A stretch of DNA of 64,000 nt from NCBI RefSeq assembly GCF_001424165.1, contig NZ_LMOJ01000001.1:461194-525193 (forward strand), written 5' to 3'. Below, one piece after another: positions 28,499 through 37,440 of the stretch (its first letter is position 1; each line of letters opens with the position of its first letter). Both the position numbers and the translations under genes were made by a program. A model generated the notes under the pieces. That model searched no databases and was not told where the DNA came from. It worked only from the letters and a program-made list of their open reading frames with translations. Source of the DNA: Massilia sp. Leaf139 (lineage in GTDB: Bacteria > Pseudomonadota > Gammaproteobacteria > Burkholderiales > Burkholderiaceae_D).

Positions 28499-30093
28499 GC
28501 GCGCTCTGGCCGCGGGGCTGGCGGGCGGCGCTGCCCGAACTGGCCGCGCGGGAATGGGACATCCTCGTCATCGGCGGCGGCATCACCGGCGCCGGCATCC
28601 TGCTGGAAGCCTCGCGCCGCGGCTTGCGCGCGCTGCTGGTGGAGGGGCGCGACTTCGCCTGGGGCACCTCGAGCCGCTCCTCCAAACTGGTGCATGGTGG
28701 CTTGCGCTACCTGGCGCAGGGCCACCTGAAGCTGACGCGCGAAGCGGTGCGCGAGCGCGAGGCGCTGCTGCGCGACGCGCCCGGCCTGGTCGAGCCGCAG
28801 GGCTTCGCCTTCCCCGACCACGGCAATAAACGCAAGCGCCGCACCATGCTGGCCGGCCTGGCGCTGTACGACCTGTTCGCCGGGCGGCGCGAACGGCACT
28901 GGCGCAACGCGCCCGACTTCGCCATGCTGGCGCCGAATGCGGTGAGTCCGCAGCTGGCCGGCGGCATCGTCTACCTCGACGCCAAGACCGACGACGCGCG
29001 CCTGGTGCTGCGCACGCTGGCCGAGGCGCGCCGGCATGGCGGCGTCGCCATCAACTATGTCCAAGCCGAAGCGCTGCTGTCGGAGGCCGGCCGCGTCGCC
29101 GGCGCGCGGCTGCGCGATATGGAGGAGGGCGTGCAAATGGAAGTACGCGCGCGCCTCGTGATCGACGCCGGCGGCGCCTGGAGCGGCACGCTCGGCGCCG
29201 ACGGCCCGCGTCTGCGCCCCTTGCGCGGCAGCCACCTGATCCTCCCGGCCTGGCGCCTGCCGCTGGCGCAGGCGATCAGCCTGATGCATCCGCATGACGG
29301 CCGCCCCGTGTTCGCCTTTCCCTGGGAGGGCGCGACCCTGGTCGGCACGACCGACGTCGACCACGCCGACGGGCTCACGAAGGAGGCGGCGATCACGCGC
29401 GCGGAACTCGACTACCTGATGGCGGCCTTGCGAACCCAGTTCCCGCAGCTCGACCTGCGCGAGGCCGATATCGTCGCCACCTATGCCGGCGTGCGGCCGG
29501 TGATCGCCAGTGGCGATGCCCATGCGCCCTCGCAGGCCGGGCGCGAGCACGCGGTGTTCGCGAAGCCGGGCCTGGTGAGCGTCGCCGGCGGCAAGCTGAC
29601 CACCTTCCGTGCGATCGCGCTCGACGTGCTGCGCGTGGCGAAGTCCCAGCTGCCCGGCTGGACGGACACGCTGGCGCCGTGCCGCATCTACGAACCGGTG
29701 CCGCTGCCGACGGCGCCGCGCCGCTTGCCGGCACCGCCCCTGCGCCGCCTCTCCGGCCGCCACGGCGCACAGGCGCAGGCGCTGCTCGACGCGGCGCAGC
29801 CGGACGAACTGGAGGTCATCCCCGGCACCGAAACGCTCTGGGCCGAACTGCGCTGGGCCGCGCGCGCTGAAGCCATCGCCCATCTGGACGACCTGCTGCT
29901 GCGCCGCACCCGCATCGGCCTGCTGCTGCGCCGCGGCGGCATCGAACACCTGGCACGCATCCGCGCCATCTGCCAGCCGGAGCTGGGCTGGAACGACGCG
30001 CGCTGGGAAGAAGAATTCGCCGCCTACGAAACGACATGGATGAACCACTACAGCCTGCCGCAAGCGCAAACGCACATGGAACCACGCGCATGA
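28495..30093 (+). CDS. Glycerol-3-phosphate dehydrogenase/oxidase family protein
   Basis: A 532-residue FAD enzyme of the GlpD family. The start is the GTG at 28495, within the upstream stop (GTGA overlap). The N-terminal dinucleotide fold is VIGGGITGAGILLEA, followed by the GlpD signature GTSSRSSKLVHGGLRYL. Downstream are FAFPWEGATLVGTTDVDH and SVAGGKLTTFRAIALDVL. The C-terminal domain is shorter and more diverged than E. coli GlpD. The family passes electrons from glycerol-3-phosphate to quinone at the inner membrane. Placement between an alkyl-DHAP-synthase-like gene and an FGGY kinase suggests a glycerol-phosphate-like substrate, not proven. Confidence 0.85.
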   Translation: MSALWPRGWRAALPELAAREWDILVIGGGITGAGILLEASRRGLRALLVEGRDFAWGTSSRSSKLVHGGLRYLAQGHLKLTREAVREREALLRDAPGLVEPQGFAFPDHGNKRKRRTMLAGLALYDLFAGRRERHWRNAPDFAMLAPNAVSPQLAGGIVYLDAKTDDARLVLRTLAEARRHGGVAINYVQAEALLSEAGRVAGARLRDMEEGVQMEVRARLVIDAGGAWSGTLGADGPRLRPLRGSHLILPAWRLPLAQAISLMHPHDGRPVFAFPWEGATLVGTTDVDHADGLTKEAAITRAELDYLMAALRTQFPQLDLREADIVATYAGVRPVIASGDAHAPSQAGREHAVFAKPGLVSVAGGKLTTFRAIALDVLRVAKSQLPGWTDTLAPCRIYEPVPLPTAPRRLPAPPLRRLSGRHGAQAQALLDAAQPDELEVIPGTETLWAELRWAARAEAIAHLDDLLLRRTRIGLLLRRGGIEHLARIRAICQPELGWNDARWEEEFAAYETTWMNHYSLPQAQTHMEPRA

Positions 30094-31655
30094 CGACCGA
30101 ACCGCTGATCCTCGCCATCGACAACGGCACCCAGAGCGTGCGCGCGCTGCTGTTCGACCTGCGCGGGAACATCGTTGCCAAATGCCAGGTGCCGCTGCAA
30201 GCCTATTTCTCGACCCACCCCGGCTGGGCCGAACACGAACCGGAAGACTACTGGCAAGCCGTCTGCCGCGCCTGCCAGGGCCTGTGGGCGCAGGCGGGCG
30301 TGGACAAGGCGGCGGTGCGCGCTGTGGCCGTGACGACCCAGCGCGGCACCGTCGTCAACCTGGACGCGGACGGCAAAGCGCTGCGTCCCGCGATTACCTG
30401 GCTCGACCAGCGCAGGACGGACACCGTGCCGCCGATCGGCCCCTTCTGGCGCGCCGCCTTCAAGCTGGCGCGGGTGAGCAAGACCATCGATTTCTTCCGC
30501 GGCGAGGCCGAGATCAACTGGATCCGCGCCCACCAGCCCGAGGTCTGGCAGGCCACCGACAAGTTCCTGCTGCTCTCGGGCTACCTGAACTGGCGGCTGT
30601 GCGGGCGCTTCGCGGATTCGAGCGGCTCGCAGGTGGCCTATCTGCCGTTCGACTACAGGCGCCATACCTGGGCCGCGCGTCGCGACTGGAAATGGCAGGC
30701 GCTGGCGGTCGAGCCGCGCATGCTGCCCGCACTGCAGGCGCCCGGCACCCGGCTGGGCGAGATCGATCCCTCAGCCGCGGCGCAGACCGGCATCCCGCTC
30801 CGGACGCCGCTGTTCGCCGCCGCCGCCGACAAGGCCTGCGAAGTGCTGGGCGCCGGCTGCGTCGAGCCGCAGGTCGGCTGCCTCAGCTACGGCACCACGG
30901 CCACCATCAATACCACCAGCCGCCGCTATGTCGAGGTGACGCCCTTCGTGCCGCCGTATCCGTCGGCGATCCCCGGCGCCTACAGCACCGAGGTGCAGGT
31001 GTTTCGCGGCTACTGGATGGTCAACTGGTTCAAGGAGCAGTTCGGCCACCACGAGCAGCTGCGCGCGCTGGCGGGCGACCTGGCGCCGGAGCAGCTGTTC
31101 GACCAGCTGGCTGAATCGGTGCCGCCCGGTTCGATGGGCCTGATGCTGCAGCCCTACTGGACGCCCGGCATCCGCGTGCCGGGGCGCGAAGCGAAGGGGG
31201 CGATCGTCGGCTTCGGCGACGTCCACACGCGCGCCCACGTCTACCGCGCGATTTTGGAGGGGCTGGCCTATGCGCTGCGCGAAGGGAAGGAGCGCATCGA
31301 GAAGCGCAGCGGCGTGCGCATCACCGAATTGCGCGTCTCCGGCGGCGGTTCGCAAAGCGACGCGGCCATGCAGCTGACGGCCGACATCTTCGGCTTGCCG
31401 ACGGCGCGCCCGCACGTCTACGAAACCTCGGGCCTGGGCGCGGCCATCGACGCCGCCGTGGGATTGCAGCTGTATCCGGATTTCGCCACCGCCGTGAAGG
31501 CGATGACGCGGGTCGGGCGCGTGTTCGAGCCGATCCCCGCCAACCGCGCCATCTACGACAAGCTTTATAAGCAGGTGTACCGCCGGATGTACCGCCAGTT
31601 GCAGCCGCTGTACCGCGAGATCGCGGAGATTACCGGCTACCCGCAGCAGTCCTAG
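30090..31655 (+). CDS. FGGY-family carbohydrate kinase
   Basis: A 521-residue sugar/polyol kinase, starting at 30090 inside an ATGA overlap with the dehydrogenase gene. The ATP-binding start is LAIDNGTQSVRALLFD. Substrate and FGGY regions include TTQRGTVVNLDADG, CLSYGTTATINTTS and RVSGGGSQSDAAMQLTADI. It resembles glycerol, xylulose and ribulokinases, but the typical glycerol-kinase motifs are not exact, so the substrate is left open. It is the third gene of the divergent AraC-controlled operon. Its TAG stop overlaps the stop of the convergent GGDEF gene at CTAG. Confidence 0.85.
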   Translation: MTTEPLILAIDNGTQSVRALLFDLRGNIVAKCQVPLQAYFSTHPGWAEHEPEDYWQAVCRACQGLWAQAGVDKAAVRAVAVTTQRGTVVNLDADGKALRPAITWLDQRRTDTVPPIGPFWRAAFKLARVSKTIDFFRGEAEINWIRAHQPEVWQATDKFLLLSGYLNWRLCGRFADSSGSQVAYLPFDYRRHTWAARRDWKWQALAVEPRMLPALQAPGTRLGEIDPSAAAQTGIPLRTPLFAAAADKACEVLGAGCVEPQVGCLSYGTTATINTTSRRYVEVTPFVPPYPSAIPGAYSTEVQVFRGYWMVNWFKEQFGHHEQLRALAGDLAPEQLFDQLAESVPPGSMGLMLQPYWTPGIRVPGREAKGAIVGFGDVHTRAHVYRAILEGLAYALREGKERIEKRSGVRITELRVSGGGSQSDAAMQLTADIFGLPTARPHVYETSGLGAAIDAAVGLQLYPDFATAVKAMTRVGRVFEPIPANRAIYDKLYKQVYRRMYRQLQPLYREIAEITGYPQQS

Positions 31656-33052
31656 GAACCAATCGCCCGCGCGATGGGGGCGAAGGCGGCGCCGGTCTGC
31701 AGCGCGCGCACGCCGTTGCGGCCGGCTTCCTTGACCGCGTACATGGCGCGGTCGGCCTGCACGAAGAATTCCTTGATGTCGTCGAGCTGGGTCGGCACGA
31801 TGGTGGCCACGCCCAGGCTGGCCGTGACCCAGTGCGAGGTCGGCGAGCGCGGATTGGGAATGCCGAGCGACTCGATGTGGGCGCGGATCGCCTCGGCCAG
31901 GGCGCAGGCGGCCTCGAAGCCGGTCTCGCCGAACAGCAGAACGAATTCCTCGCCGCCGTAGCGCGCGGCGAGATCGGTAGCGCGCAGCGCATGCGATTGC
32001 AGCGCCATCGCCACCTGCTGCAAACAGGCGTCGCCGGCGACGTGGCCGAGGCTGTCGTTGTAGCCCTTGAAGTGGTCGACGTCGAGCACGACCAGCGACA
32101 GCGGCTGGCTCGAGCGGATGGCGCGCTGCCACTCCTTGTCCATGAAGGCGTCGAAGTGGCGCCGGTTGGCGATTTTCGTCAGCGGGTCGAGCAGGGCCGC
32201 GCGCTGCAGGGCGTTTTCAGACTGCTTGTGGTGGGTGATGTCGTGCAGCAGGGCGATGAACAGCGGCTGCTCGTCGCCCATCGGCGTGAGCGTGAAGTCC
32301 ATCGCGCGCAGGCTGCCGTCGCGCTGGCGGATCAGCACTTCGCGCGCGCCGCGGCAGTGCGCGCCCGCCGCATCGAACGCGCCCTGGCCGAACAGCTCCA
32401 GGTATTCCTGCGCCACCGAGGGCGCCAGCAGGTCGTCGAGCGCGGCGCCGGCCAGCTCGCCGGGCGCATAGCCGAGATAGCGGTCGCAGGCGGGATTGGT
32501 GTACTGGATGCGCCCGGACGGCTCGATCACCATCAGGCCCTCGTCCATGCCGTCGACGATCAGGCGCAGGCGTTCGGCCTGCTGTTGCTGCGACAGGCTG
32601 GTGCGGCGGAACTGGAGCTGGGCGCGCACGCGGGCGCAGACCTCGGCCAGGCGCAAGGGCTTGGGGATGTAGTCGGCCGCGCCGATGTCGAAGGCGGCGA
32701 CGATGTCGTCGGTCTCCGTGCGCGCGCTCATGAAGATGACGGGGATGTTGCAGGTGGCCGGGTGCAGCTTGAGGCGGCGGCAGACTTCCATGCCGTCCAT
32801 GCCCGGCAGGACGATGTCGAGCAGGATCAGATCCGGCCGCGCGCGTTGGGCAATGGCCAGCGCCCGTTCGCCGCTGTTGGCGACGAAGGTCTGGTAGCCC
32901 TGATCCAGCATCATGGAACGCACCGCGCCGAGCTGGGCGGGAGCGTCGTCGACGATCAGGATGGCGGCCTGGCGCGTCGTTGCCGCAGGGGCGAGAGCTG
33001 AAATGGACATTGCGGGAATCGCGGTGACGGGTTTGATCTCGTTCAAAATCAT
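31652..33052 (-). CDS. REC-PAS-GGDEF diguanylate cyclase
   Basis: A 466-residue soluble response regulator. The receiver (about 30-145) has VDDAPAQ and the phosphoacceptor D79 (LLDIVLPGMDG). A PAS domain (about 165-275) includes YTNPACDRYLGYAPGEL. The GGDEF domain (about 295-450) carries an intact GGEEF at residues 366-370, the variant typical of active cyclases. No histidine kinase lies nearby, so its phosphodonor is encoded elsewhere. The start at 33052 is not certain; an ATG at 33010 is also in frame. Confidence 0.88.
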   Translation of the reverse strand: MILNEIKPVTAIPAMSISALAPAATTRQAAILIVDDAPAQLGAVRSMMLDQGYQTFVANSGERALAIAQRARPDLILLDIVLPGMDGMEVCRRLKLHPATCNIPVIFMSARTETDDIVAAFDIGAADYIPKPLRLAEVCARVRAQLQFRRTSLSQQQQAERLRLIVDGMDEGLMVIEPSGRIQYTNPACDRYLGYAPGELAGAALDDLLAPSVAQEYLELFGQGAFDAAGAHCRGAREVLIRQRDGSLRAMDFTLTPMGDEQPLFIALLHDITHHKQSENALQRAALLDPLTKIANRRHFDAFMDKEWQRAIRSSQPLSLVVLDVDHFKGYNDSLGHVAGDACLQQVAMALQSHALRATDLAARYGGEEFVLLFGETGFEAACALAEAIRAHIESLGIPNPRSPTSHWVTASLGVATIVPTQLDDIKEFFVQADRAMYAVKEAGRNGVRALQTGAAFAPIARAIGS

Positions 33053-33157
33053 ACCCTGATGTCGGCGCGGAGGGGAATTTTTGTTGCCTTAGAGCTAGTC
33101 TTTATTGTTGGAATGCCACAACTGCCCGGTGTGGTATCGCAAATGACCTGTAGTTTT

Positions 33158-33178
33158 TTTGCACCAAAATGGTGCAAA
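33158..33178. promoter_or_regulatory. Perfect 9-bp inverted repeat upstream of the cyclase
   Basis: TTTGCACCA-AAA-TGGTGCAAA lies about 105 bp upstream of the REC-PAS-GGDEF start. Read toward that gene it has no downstream T-run, so it is better viewed as an operator-like palindrome than a terminator. Confidence 0.4.
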
Positions 33179-33184
33179 GTTAGC

Positions 33185-33264
33185 TGTAGGGTGGACGGGT
33201 TCCCCGTCCACGCGTCGACGCATGCGACCAAGACGCGTGGACGGGAAGATCCGTCCACCCTACA
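33185..33264. repeat. REP-like palindrome pair (GTGGACGG type)
   Basis: TGTAGGGTGGACGG-GTTC-CCCGTCCACGCG begins at 33185. After about 20 bp comes the inverse unit CGCGTGGACGG-GAAGAT-CCGTCCACCCTACA ending at 33264. Outer TGTAGGG/CCCTACA edges bracket the pair. It fills the gap between the cyclase promoter region and the aminotransferase stop codon. Confidence 0.8.
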
Positions 33265-33266
33265 TT

Positions 33267-34460
33267 TCACAACATCGCTGCAATCAGCTTGCCCAGGATC
33301 GCAATCCCCTCACGAATACGCTCCGGCGGCACCGTCACGAACGACAGGCGCAGCGTATTGGTCTCGCCTTCATTGGCATAGAAAGGCGCACCCGGCACGA
33401 AGGCGACGCGCGAGGCGATCGCCGTGTCGAGCAGCTTCATGGCGTCGATGCTCTTCGGCAGGGTCACCCAGATGAACATGCCGCCTTCCGGCTTCGTCCA
33501 GGTCACGCCGGCCGGGAAGTGTTCGGCCATCGCGTCCAGCATGGCCTGGCACTGCTTGCCGTACAGGCTGCGAATCGTCGGGATATGCTCGTCGAGGAAG
33601 CCGTCCTTGACCACCTCGTGCACGACCATCTGCGTCAGCTGCGCGGTGTGCAGGTCGGCCGCCTGCTTGGCCAGCTCGAGACGGCGCACCAGCGGCGGCG
33701 GGGCGCACACATAGCCGAGGCGGATCCCGGGCGTGAGCACTTTCGAGAACGAACCCATGTAGATGACGCCGTCCGGGTTCATCGCCACCATCTTCGGCAT
33801 CGGCTCGCCCGAATACGAGAGGGCGCCATAGGGATCGTCCTCGATCAGCGGCAGGCCGAACCTGGCGCAGGTTTCGACCAGTTCCTGGCGGCGCGCGATC
33901 GAGAGCGAACGGCCGGTCGGGTTCTGGAAGTTCGGCAGCGAATACAGTAAGCGCGCGCCCTTCGCCACGGCTTCGATCGAGGAGGGCACCAGGCCGTCGT
34001 CGTCGGTGGCGACCGAGGCGAACTCCGGGCGATACACGGAGAAGGCCTGCAGCGCGCCCAGATAGCTCGGGGTTTCGACCAGCACGCGGCTGCCTTCGTC
34101 GATCAGCACCTTGCCGAGCAAATCGAGCGCCTGCTGCGAGCCCGAGGTCATCAGGATCTGCTCGGGCAGGATCTTGGTGCCCTCCGTCGACAGCGAGTTC
34201 GCGATCCATTCGCGCAGCGGCGCGAAGCCGTCGGTCGGGCCGTATTGCAGGGCCACCTTGCCGGTTTCGCTGAGCACCTTGTCGTAGGCCGCCTTCATGC
34301 GCTCGACCGGGAAGGTGGCGGGCGAAGGCAGGCCGCCGGCAAAGGAGATGATCTCCGGACGCTGGGTGATCTTCAGGATCTCGCGGATGAACGAGCTTTG
34401 CAGGCCCTGCGCGCGCTCGGAAAACTGCCACTGGATGGGATTCGGATTCTCGATTTTCAT
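33267..34460 (-). CDS. PLP-dependent aminotransferase (aminoadipate/LysN-like class I)
   Basis: A 397-residue fold-type I enzyme from the ATG at 34460; an in-frame GTG at 34481 is possible. Motifs: ISFAGGLPSPATFP, TSGSQQALDLLGKV, LPNFQNPTGRSLS, EDDPYGALSYSGE, and the PLP lysine in GSFSKVLTPGIRLGY. This is the LysN / kynurenine-aminoadipate-transaminase subgroup, lacking the DNA-binding domain of MocR proteins. Broad-specificity transamination of 2-aminoadipate, aromatic or branched amino acids is likely. A kynurenine pathway (kynU, kynA) lies 5 kb away, but no sequence evidence links them. Confidence 0.85.
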   Translation of the reverse strand: MKIENPNPIQWQFSERAQGLQSSFIREILKITQRPEIISFAGGLPSPATFPVERMKAAYDKVLSETGKVALQYGPTDGFAPLREWIANSLSTEGTKILPEQILMTSGSQQALDLLGKVLIDEGSRVLVETPSYLGALQAFSVYRPEFASVATDDDGLVPSSIEAVAKGARLLYSLPNFQNPTGRSLSIARRQELVETCARFGLPLIEDDPYGALSYSGEPMPKMVAMNPDGVIYMGSFSKVLTPGIRLGYVCAPPPLVRRLELAKQAADLHTAQLTQMVVHEVVKDGFLDEHIPTIRSLYGKQCQAMLDAMAEHFPAGVTWTKPEGGMFIWVTLPKSIDAMKLLDTAIASRVAFVPGAPFYANEGETNTLRLSFVTVPPERIREGIAILGKLIAAML

Positions 34461-34516
34461 GCTGGTCTCACTGATGTTCACTGAGGGTCACTGAGGGCTG
34501 GATAAGCCGCTGATGG

Positions 34517-34545
34517 AAAAAGGGCCGGGCTTGTGACCCGGCCCT
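34517..34545 (-). terminator. Rho-independent terminator after ridA
   Basis: On the minus strand: GGGCCGGG, loop TCACAAG, CCCGGCCC followed by TTTTT, 14 bp after the RidA stop codon. It separates the RidA transcript from the aminotransferase gene. Confidence 0.9.
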
Positions 34546-34558
34546 GCGAACGAATGGC

Positions 34559-35020
34559 TCAGGCCACTTCGACGATCATTTCGATCTCGACGCAGGCGCC
34601 GCGCGGGATCTGGGCCACGCCGAAGGCGGAACGGGCATGCTTGCCGGCGTCGCCGAAGACTTCGCCGAACAGTTCCGAGGCGCCGTTGGTGACCAGGTGC
34701 TGCTCGGTGAAGTCCGGGGTCGAGTTCACCAGGCTCATCAGCTTGACGATGCGCTTCACACGGGTCAGATCGCCGCCGCAGGCGTCCTGCAGCGTGCCCA
34801 TCAGGTCGATGGCGATGGCGCGTGCGGCGGCCTGGCCGTCGGCGGTCGTCTTGTCCTTGCCCAGCTGGCCGACGTTGACCGAACCGTCCGCGTTCTTGGC
34901 GATGTGGCCCGAGATGAAGACCAGGTTACCGGTCTGCACGTACATGACGTAGGCGGCAGCTGGCGCGGCGGCCTGCTGCAGGGTGATGTCGAGTTCCTTC
35001 AGTTTGTCGTAGACGGACAT
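34559..35020 (-). CDS. RidA family protein, YjgF-like (second copy)
   Basis: A 153-residue protein from the ATG at 35020 with TGGAAA upstream. It belongs to the longer RidA subgroup (MSVYDKLKELDITLQQAAAP), with NLVFISGHIAK, the conserved RVKRIVKLMSLVNST, and a C-terminal RSAFGVAQIPRGACVEIEMI containing the substrate-binding arginine. It differs clearly from the short RidA at 6053. Proteins of this type often accompany amino-acid catabolic genes; their exact enamine substrate is unknown. It is monocistronic, with its own terminator. Confidence 0.85.
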   Translation of the reverse strand: MSVYDKLKELDITLQQAAAPAAAYVMYVQTGNLVFISGHIAKNADGSVNVGQLGKDKTTADGQAAARAIAIDLMGTLQDACGGDLTRVKRIVKLMSLVNSTPDFTEQHLVTNGASELFGEVFGDAGKHARSAFGVAQIPRGACVEIEMIVEVA

Positions 35021-35073
35021 GGAATTTCCAATGCGGTGGATGAAGCCGGTATTGTACGGCAAGCCAGAAAGCT

Positions 35074-35101
35074 CTTGAAACTCATGACAGTACCCCAATA
35101 T
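35074..35101 (+). promoter_or_regulatory. Sigma-32 (heat-shock) promoter of htpG
   Basis: CTTGAAA at 35074-35080, a 12-bp spacer, and CCCCAATAT at 35093-35101. This fits the RpoH consensus (CTTGAAA, 11-16 bp, CCCCATNT) closely, and the downstream gene is the heat-shock chaperone htpG. The ATG is 54 bp further on. Confidence 0.9.
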
Positions 35102-35154
35102 TGCAGCAATCCGTTCAACCCGTATGTTTAATCCGAACCACCACGAGGAACAAG

Positions 35155-37074
35155 ATGGCGCACGCCGAAAAAGAAACCCTTGGCTTTCAAGCTGAAGTAA
35201 AACAGCTGCTGCAACTGATGATCCACTCCTTGTATTCGAACAAGGAGATCTTCCTGCGCGAACTGATCTCGAACGCGTCCGACGCGGCCGACAAGCTGCG
35301 CTTCGAGGCAATCAACAACGATGCCCTGTACGGCAACGACCACGAACTGAAAATCCGCGTCAACTTCGACAAGGACGCCAAGACCGTCACGATTTCCGAC
35401 AACGGCATCGGCATGAGCCGCGAGGAAGTCATCTCGCACCTGGGCACCATCGCCAAGTCCGGCACCAAGGAATTCTTCTCGCGCCTGTCGGGCGACCAGC
35501 AGCAGGATGCGGCCCTGATCGGCCAGTTCGGCGTGGGCTTCTACTCGGGCTTCATCGTGGCCGACCGCATCACGGTCGAGACCCGCCGCGCCGGCGCCGA
35601 GGCGTCGGAAGGCGTGCGCTGGGAGTCGACCGGCGAAGGCGACTACAGCGTCGAATCGATCGAGAAGGTGGGCCGCGGCACCGACGTGATCCTGCACCTG
35701 CGCGCGGGCGAGGAAGAGCTGCTCTCGAGCTGGAAGCTGAAATCGATCATCCGCAAATATTCCGACCACATCTCGCTGCCGATCCTGATGCAGAAGGAAG
35801 AGTGGGACGAAGAGAAGAAAGCCACCGTCCTGAAGGACGAGTTCGAGACCGTCAACCAGGCCAGCGCCCTGTGGGCCCGCAACAAGGCGGACATCACGAA
35901 AGAGCAGTACGACGAGTTCTACAAGCACGTCTCGCACGACTTCCAGGAACCGCTCACCTACACGCACAACCGCGTCGAAGGCCGCAGCGAATATACCCAG
36001 CTGCTGTACGTGCCGAGCCACGCTCCGTTCGACCTCTGGGATCGCAACAAGCGCGGCGGCATCAAGCTCTATGTAAAACGCGTCTTCATCATGGACGACG
36101 CCGAGCAGCTGATGCCGACCTATCTCCGCTTCATCAAGGGCGTGATCGACTCGGCCGACCTGCCGCTGAACGTCTCGCGCGAGATCCTGCAGGAGTCGCG
36201 CGACGTCAAGGTGATCCGCGAAGGCTCGACCAAGCGCGTGCTGGGCATGCTGGAAGAACTGGCGAACGCGGACGAGCAGGAAACGAAGGACAAGTACGTC
36301 ACCTTCTGGAAGGAATTCGGCCAGGTGCTCAAGGAAGGCATCGGCGAGGACGCGACCAACAAGGATCGCATCGCCAAGCTGCTGCGCTTTGCCTCGACCC
36401 AGAACGACTCGGACGAACAGACCGTCTCGTTCGCGGACTACGTCGCGCGCATGAAGGAAGGCCAGGACAAGATTTATTACGTCACGGCCGATAATTTCAA
36501 TGCCGCCAAGAACAGCCCGCACCTCGAGATCTTCCGCAAGAAGGGCGTCGAAGTGCTGCTGCTGACCGACCGCGTGGACGAATGGATGCTGTCCTTCCTG
36601 ACCGAGTTCGAAGGCAAGGAGCTGACCTCGGTGGCCAAGGGCGGCCTCGATCTCGGCAAGCTCGAAGACGAAGCCGAGAAGAAGGAACACGAAGAGACCG
36701 AGACCCAGTACAAGGAACTGGTCGAGCAGATGAAGGGCGCCCTGACGGACAAGGCCAAGGACGTACGCGTGACGCACCGCCTGACCGATTCGCCGGCCTG
36801 CCTGGTGGCGGATGAACACGAGCTGTCGGCCAACCTGGTGCGCATGCTGAAAGCGGCGGGCCAGAACGCGCCGGAATCGAAGCCCATCCTCGAGATCAAC
36901 CCGAACCACCCGCTGGTGACGCGTCTGAAGTACGAAGACGCGAGCAGCCCGCGCTTCGCCGACTGGTCGCATATCCTGTTCGACCAGGCGATGCTGGCCG
37001 AGGGCGGCAGCCTGAGCGATCCGGCGGCGTTTGTGAAGCGCTTGAACGAGATGCTGCTGGCGTCGGGCAAATAA
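35155..37074 (+). CDS. htpG: Hsp90-family chaperone HtpG
   Basis: A 639-residue cytoplasmic chaperone, the usual bacterial Hsp90 length. The N-terminal GHKL ATPase (about 1-220) has the catalytic E in [28 protein letters not shown] and [11 protein letters not shown] middle domain (about 230-500) has [12 protein letters not shown] and the catalytic-loop [10 protein letters not shown]. The C-terminal dimerisation domain follows. It helps refold proteins under heat stress. The ATG at 35155 follows GAGGAACAAG. Transcription starts at an RpoH-type promoter and ends at the terminator at 37094. Confidence 0.97.
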   Translation: MAHAEKETLGFQAEVKQLLQLMIHSLYSNKEIFLRELISNASDAADKLRFEAINNDALYGNDHELKIRVNFDKDAKTVTISDNGIGMSREEVISHLGTIAKSGTKEFFSRLSGDQQQDAALIGQFGVGFYSGFIVADRITVETRRAGAEASEGVRWESTGEGDYSVESIEKVGRGTDVILHLRAGEEELLSSWKLKSIIRKYSDHISLPILMQKEEWDEEKKATVLKDEFETVNQASALWARNKADITKEQYDEFYKHVSHDFQEPLTYTHNRVEGRSEYTQLLYVPSHAPFDLWDRNKRGGIKLYVKRVFIMDDAEQLMPTYLRFIKGVIDSADLPLNVSREILQESRDVKVIREGSTKRVLGMLEELANADEQETKDKYVTFWKEFGQVLKEGIGEDATNKDRIAKLLRFASTQNDSDEQTVSFADYVARMKEGQDKIYYVTADNFNAAKNSPHLEIFRKKGVEVLLLTDRVDEWMLSFLTEFEGKELTSVAKGGLDLGKLEDEAEKKEHEETETQYKELVEQMKGALTDKAKDVRVTHRLTDSPACLVADEHELSANLVRMLKAAGQNAPESKPILEINPNHPLVTRLKYEDASSPRFADWSHILFDQAMLAEGGSLSDPAAFVKRLNEMLLASGK

Positions 37075-37093
37075 GCGTCGGCGTGTAGTAAGA

Positions 37094-37118
37094 ACCGGGC
37101 CTTGCGCCCGGTTTTTTT
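37094..37118 (+). terminator. Rho-independent terminator of htpG
   Basis: ACCGGGC, loop CTTGC, GCCCGGT followed by seven T residues, about 20 bp after the htpG stop. Confidence 0.93.
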
Positions 37119-37139
37119 ATGCTTGTCGGGCCCATGAAC

Positions 37140-37437
37140 GCGGCCGAATGTTCAACGGTGCGTAACGCGTGGGCACGGGTGCCCGGTGAACCCGTCATTG
37201 AGGCCATTGGCCTCAATGACCCCGTACGGTACGCATCTGGCAATGGCTGTCGCGCACCGTAGGGCGGGCATGCCCGCGGTGACCGCATGCATTCCGCACC
37301 GCCGCTTCGATCCATGAATGGGCGTTTTTACGTCTCGTGTTGAATCGATGCGCCGCGAATGATCGGCGGTGCCCACACTACGTTACGCCTCTGCCAACGG
37401 CTGGAGTGTAACGTAGGGTGGGCTCCCCGAGCCCACG
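37140..37437. repeat. Intergenic block of REP-like elements with a 27-bp palindrome
   Basis: This gap between htpG and the convergent acyltransferase holds no credible gene. It contains several partial REP-like units: GCGTGGGC-ACGG-GTGCCC near 37167, GTAGGGCGGGCATGCCCGC near 37259, and GTAGGGTGGGCTCC ... GAGCCCACG at about 37413-37436. Between them is a perfect palindrome at 37194-37220 with 13-bp arms (GTCATTGAGGCCA, one base, TGGCCTCAATGAC), unrelated to the REP stems. Head-to-head pairing is less regular than at other sites. Confidence 0.65.
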
Positions 37438-37440
37438 TGT

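Noticed and set aside
28276..30075. Long minus-strand open frame opposite the GlpD-like gene
   Set aside because: Same shadow pattern; it has no start signal or domains and overlaps two confirmed genes.
33158..33178. Terminator
   Set aside because: A T-run precedes the stem on the plus strand and none follows on either strand in the right place, so it is not a Rho-independent terminator.
35128..36972. 614-codon minus-strand open frame opposite htpG
   Set aside because: htpG is certain and has its own promoter and terminator; the antisense frame has no motifs.
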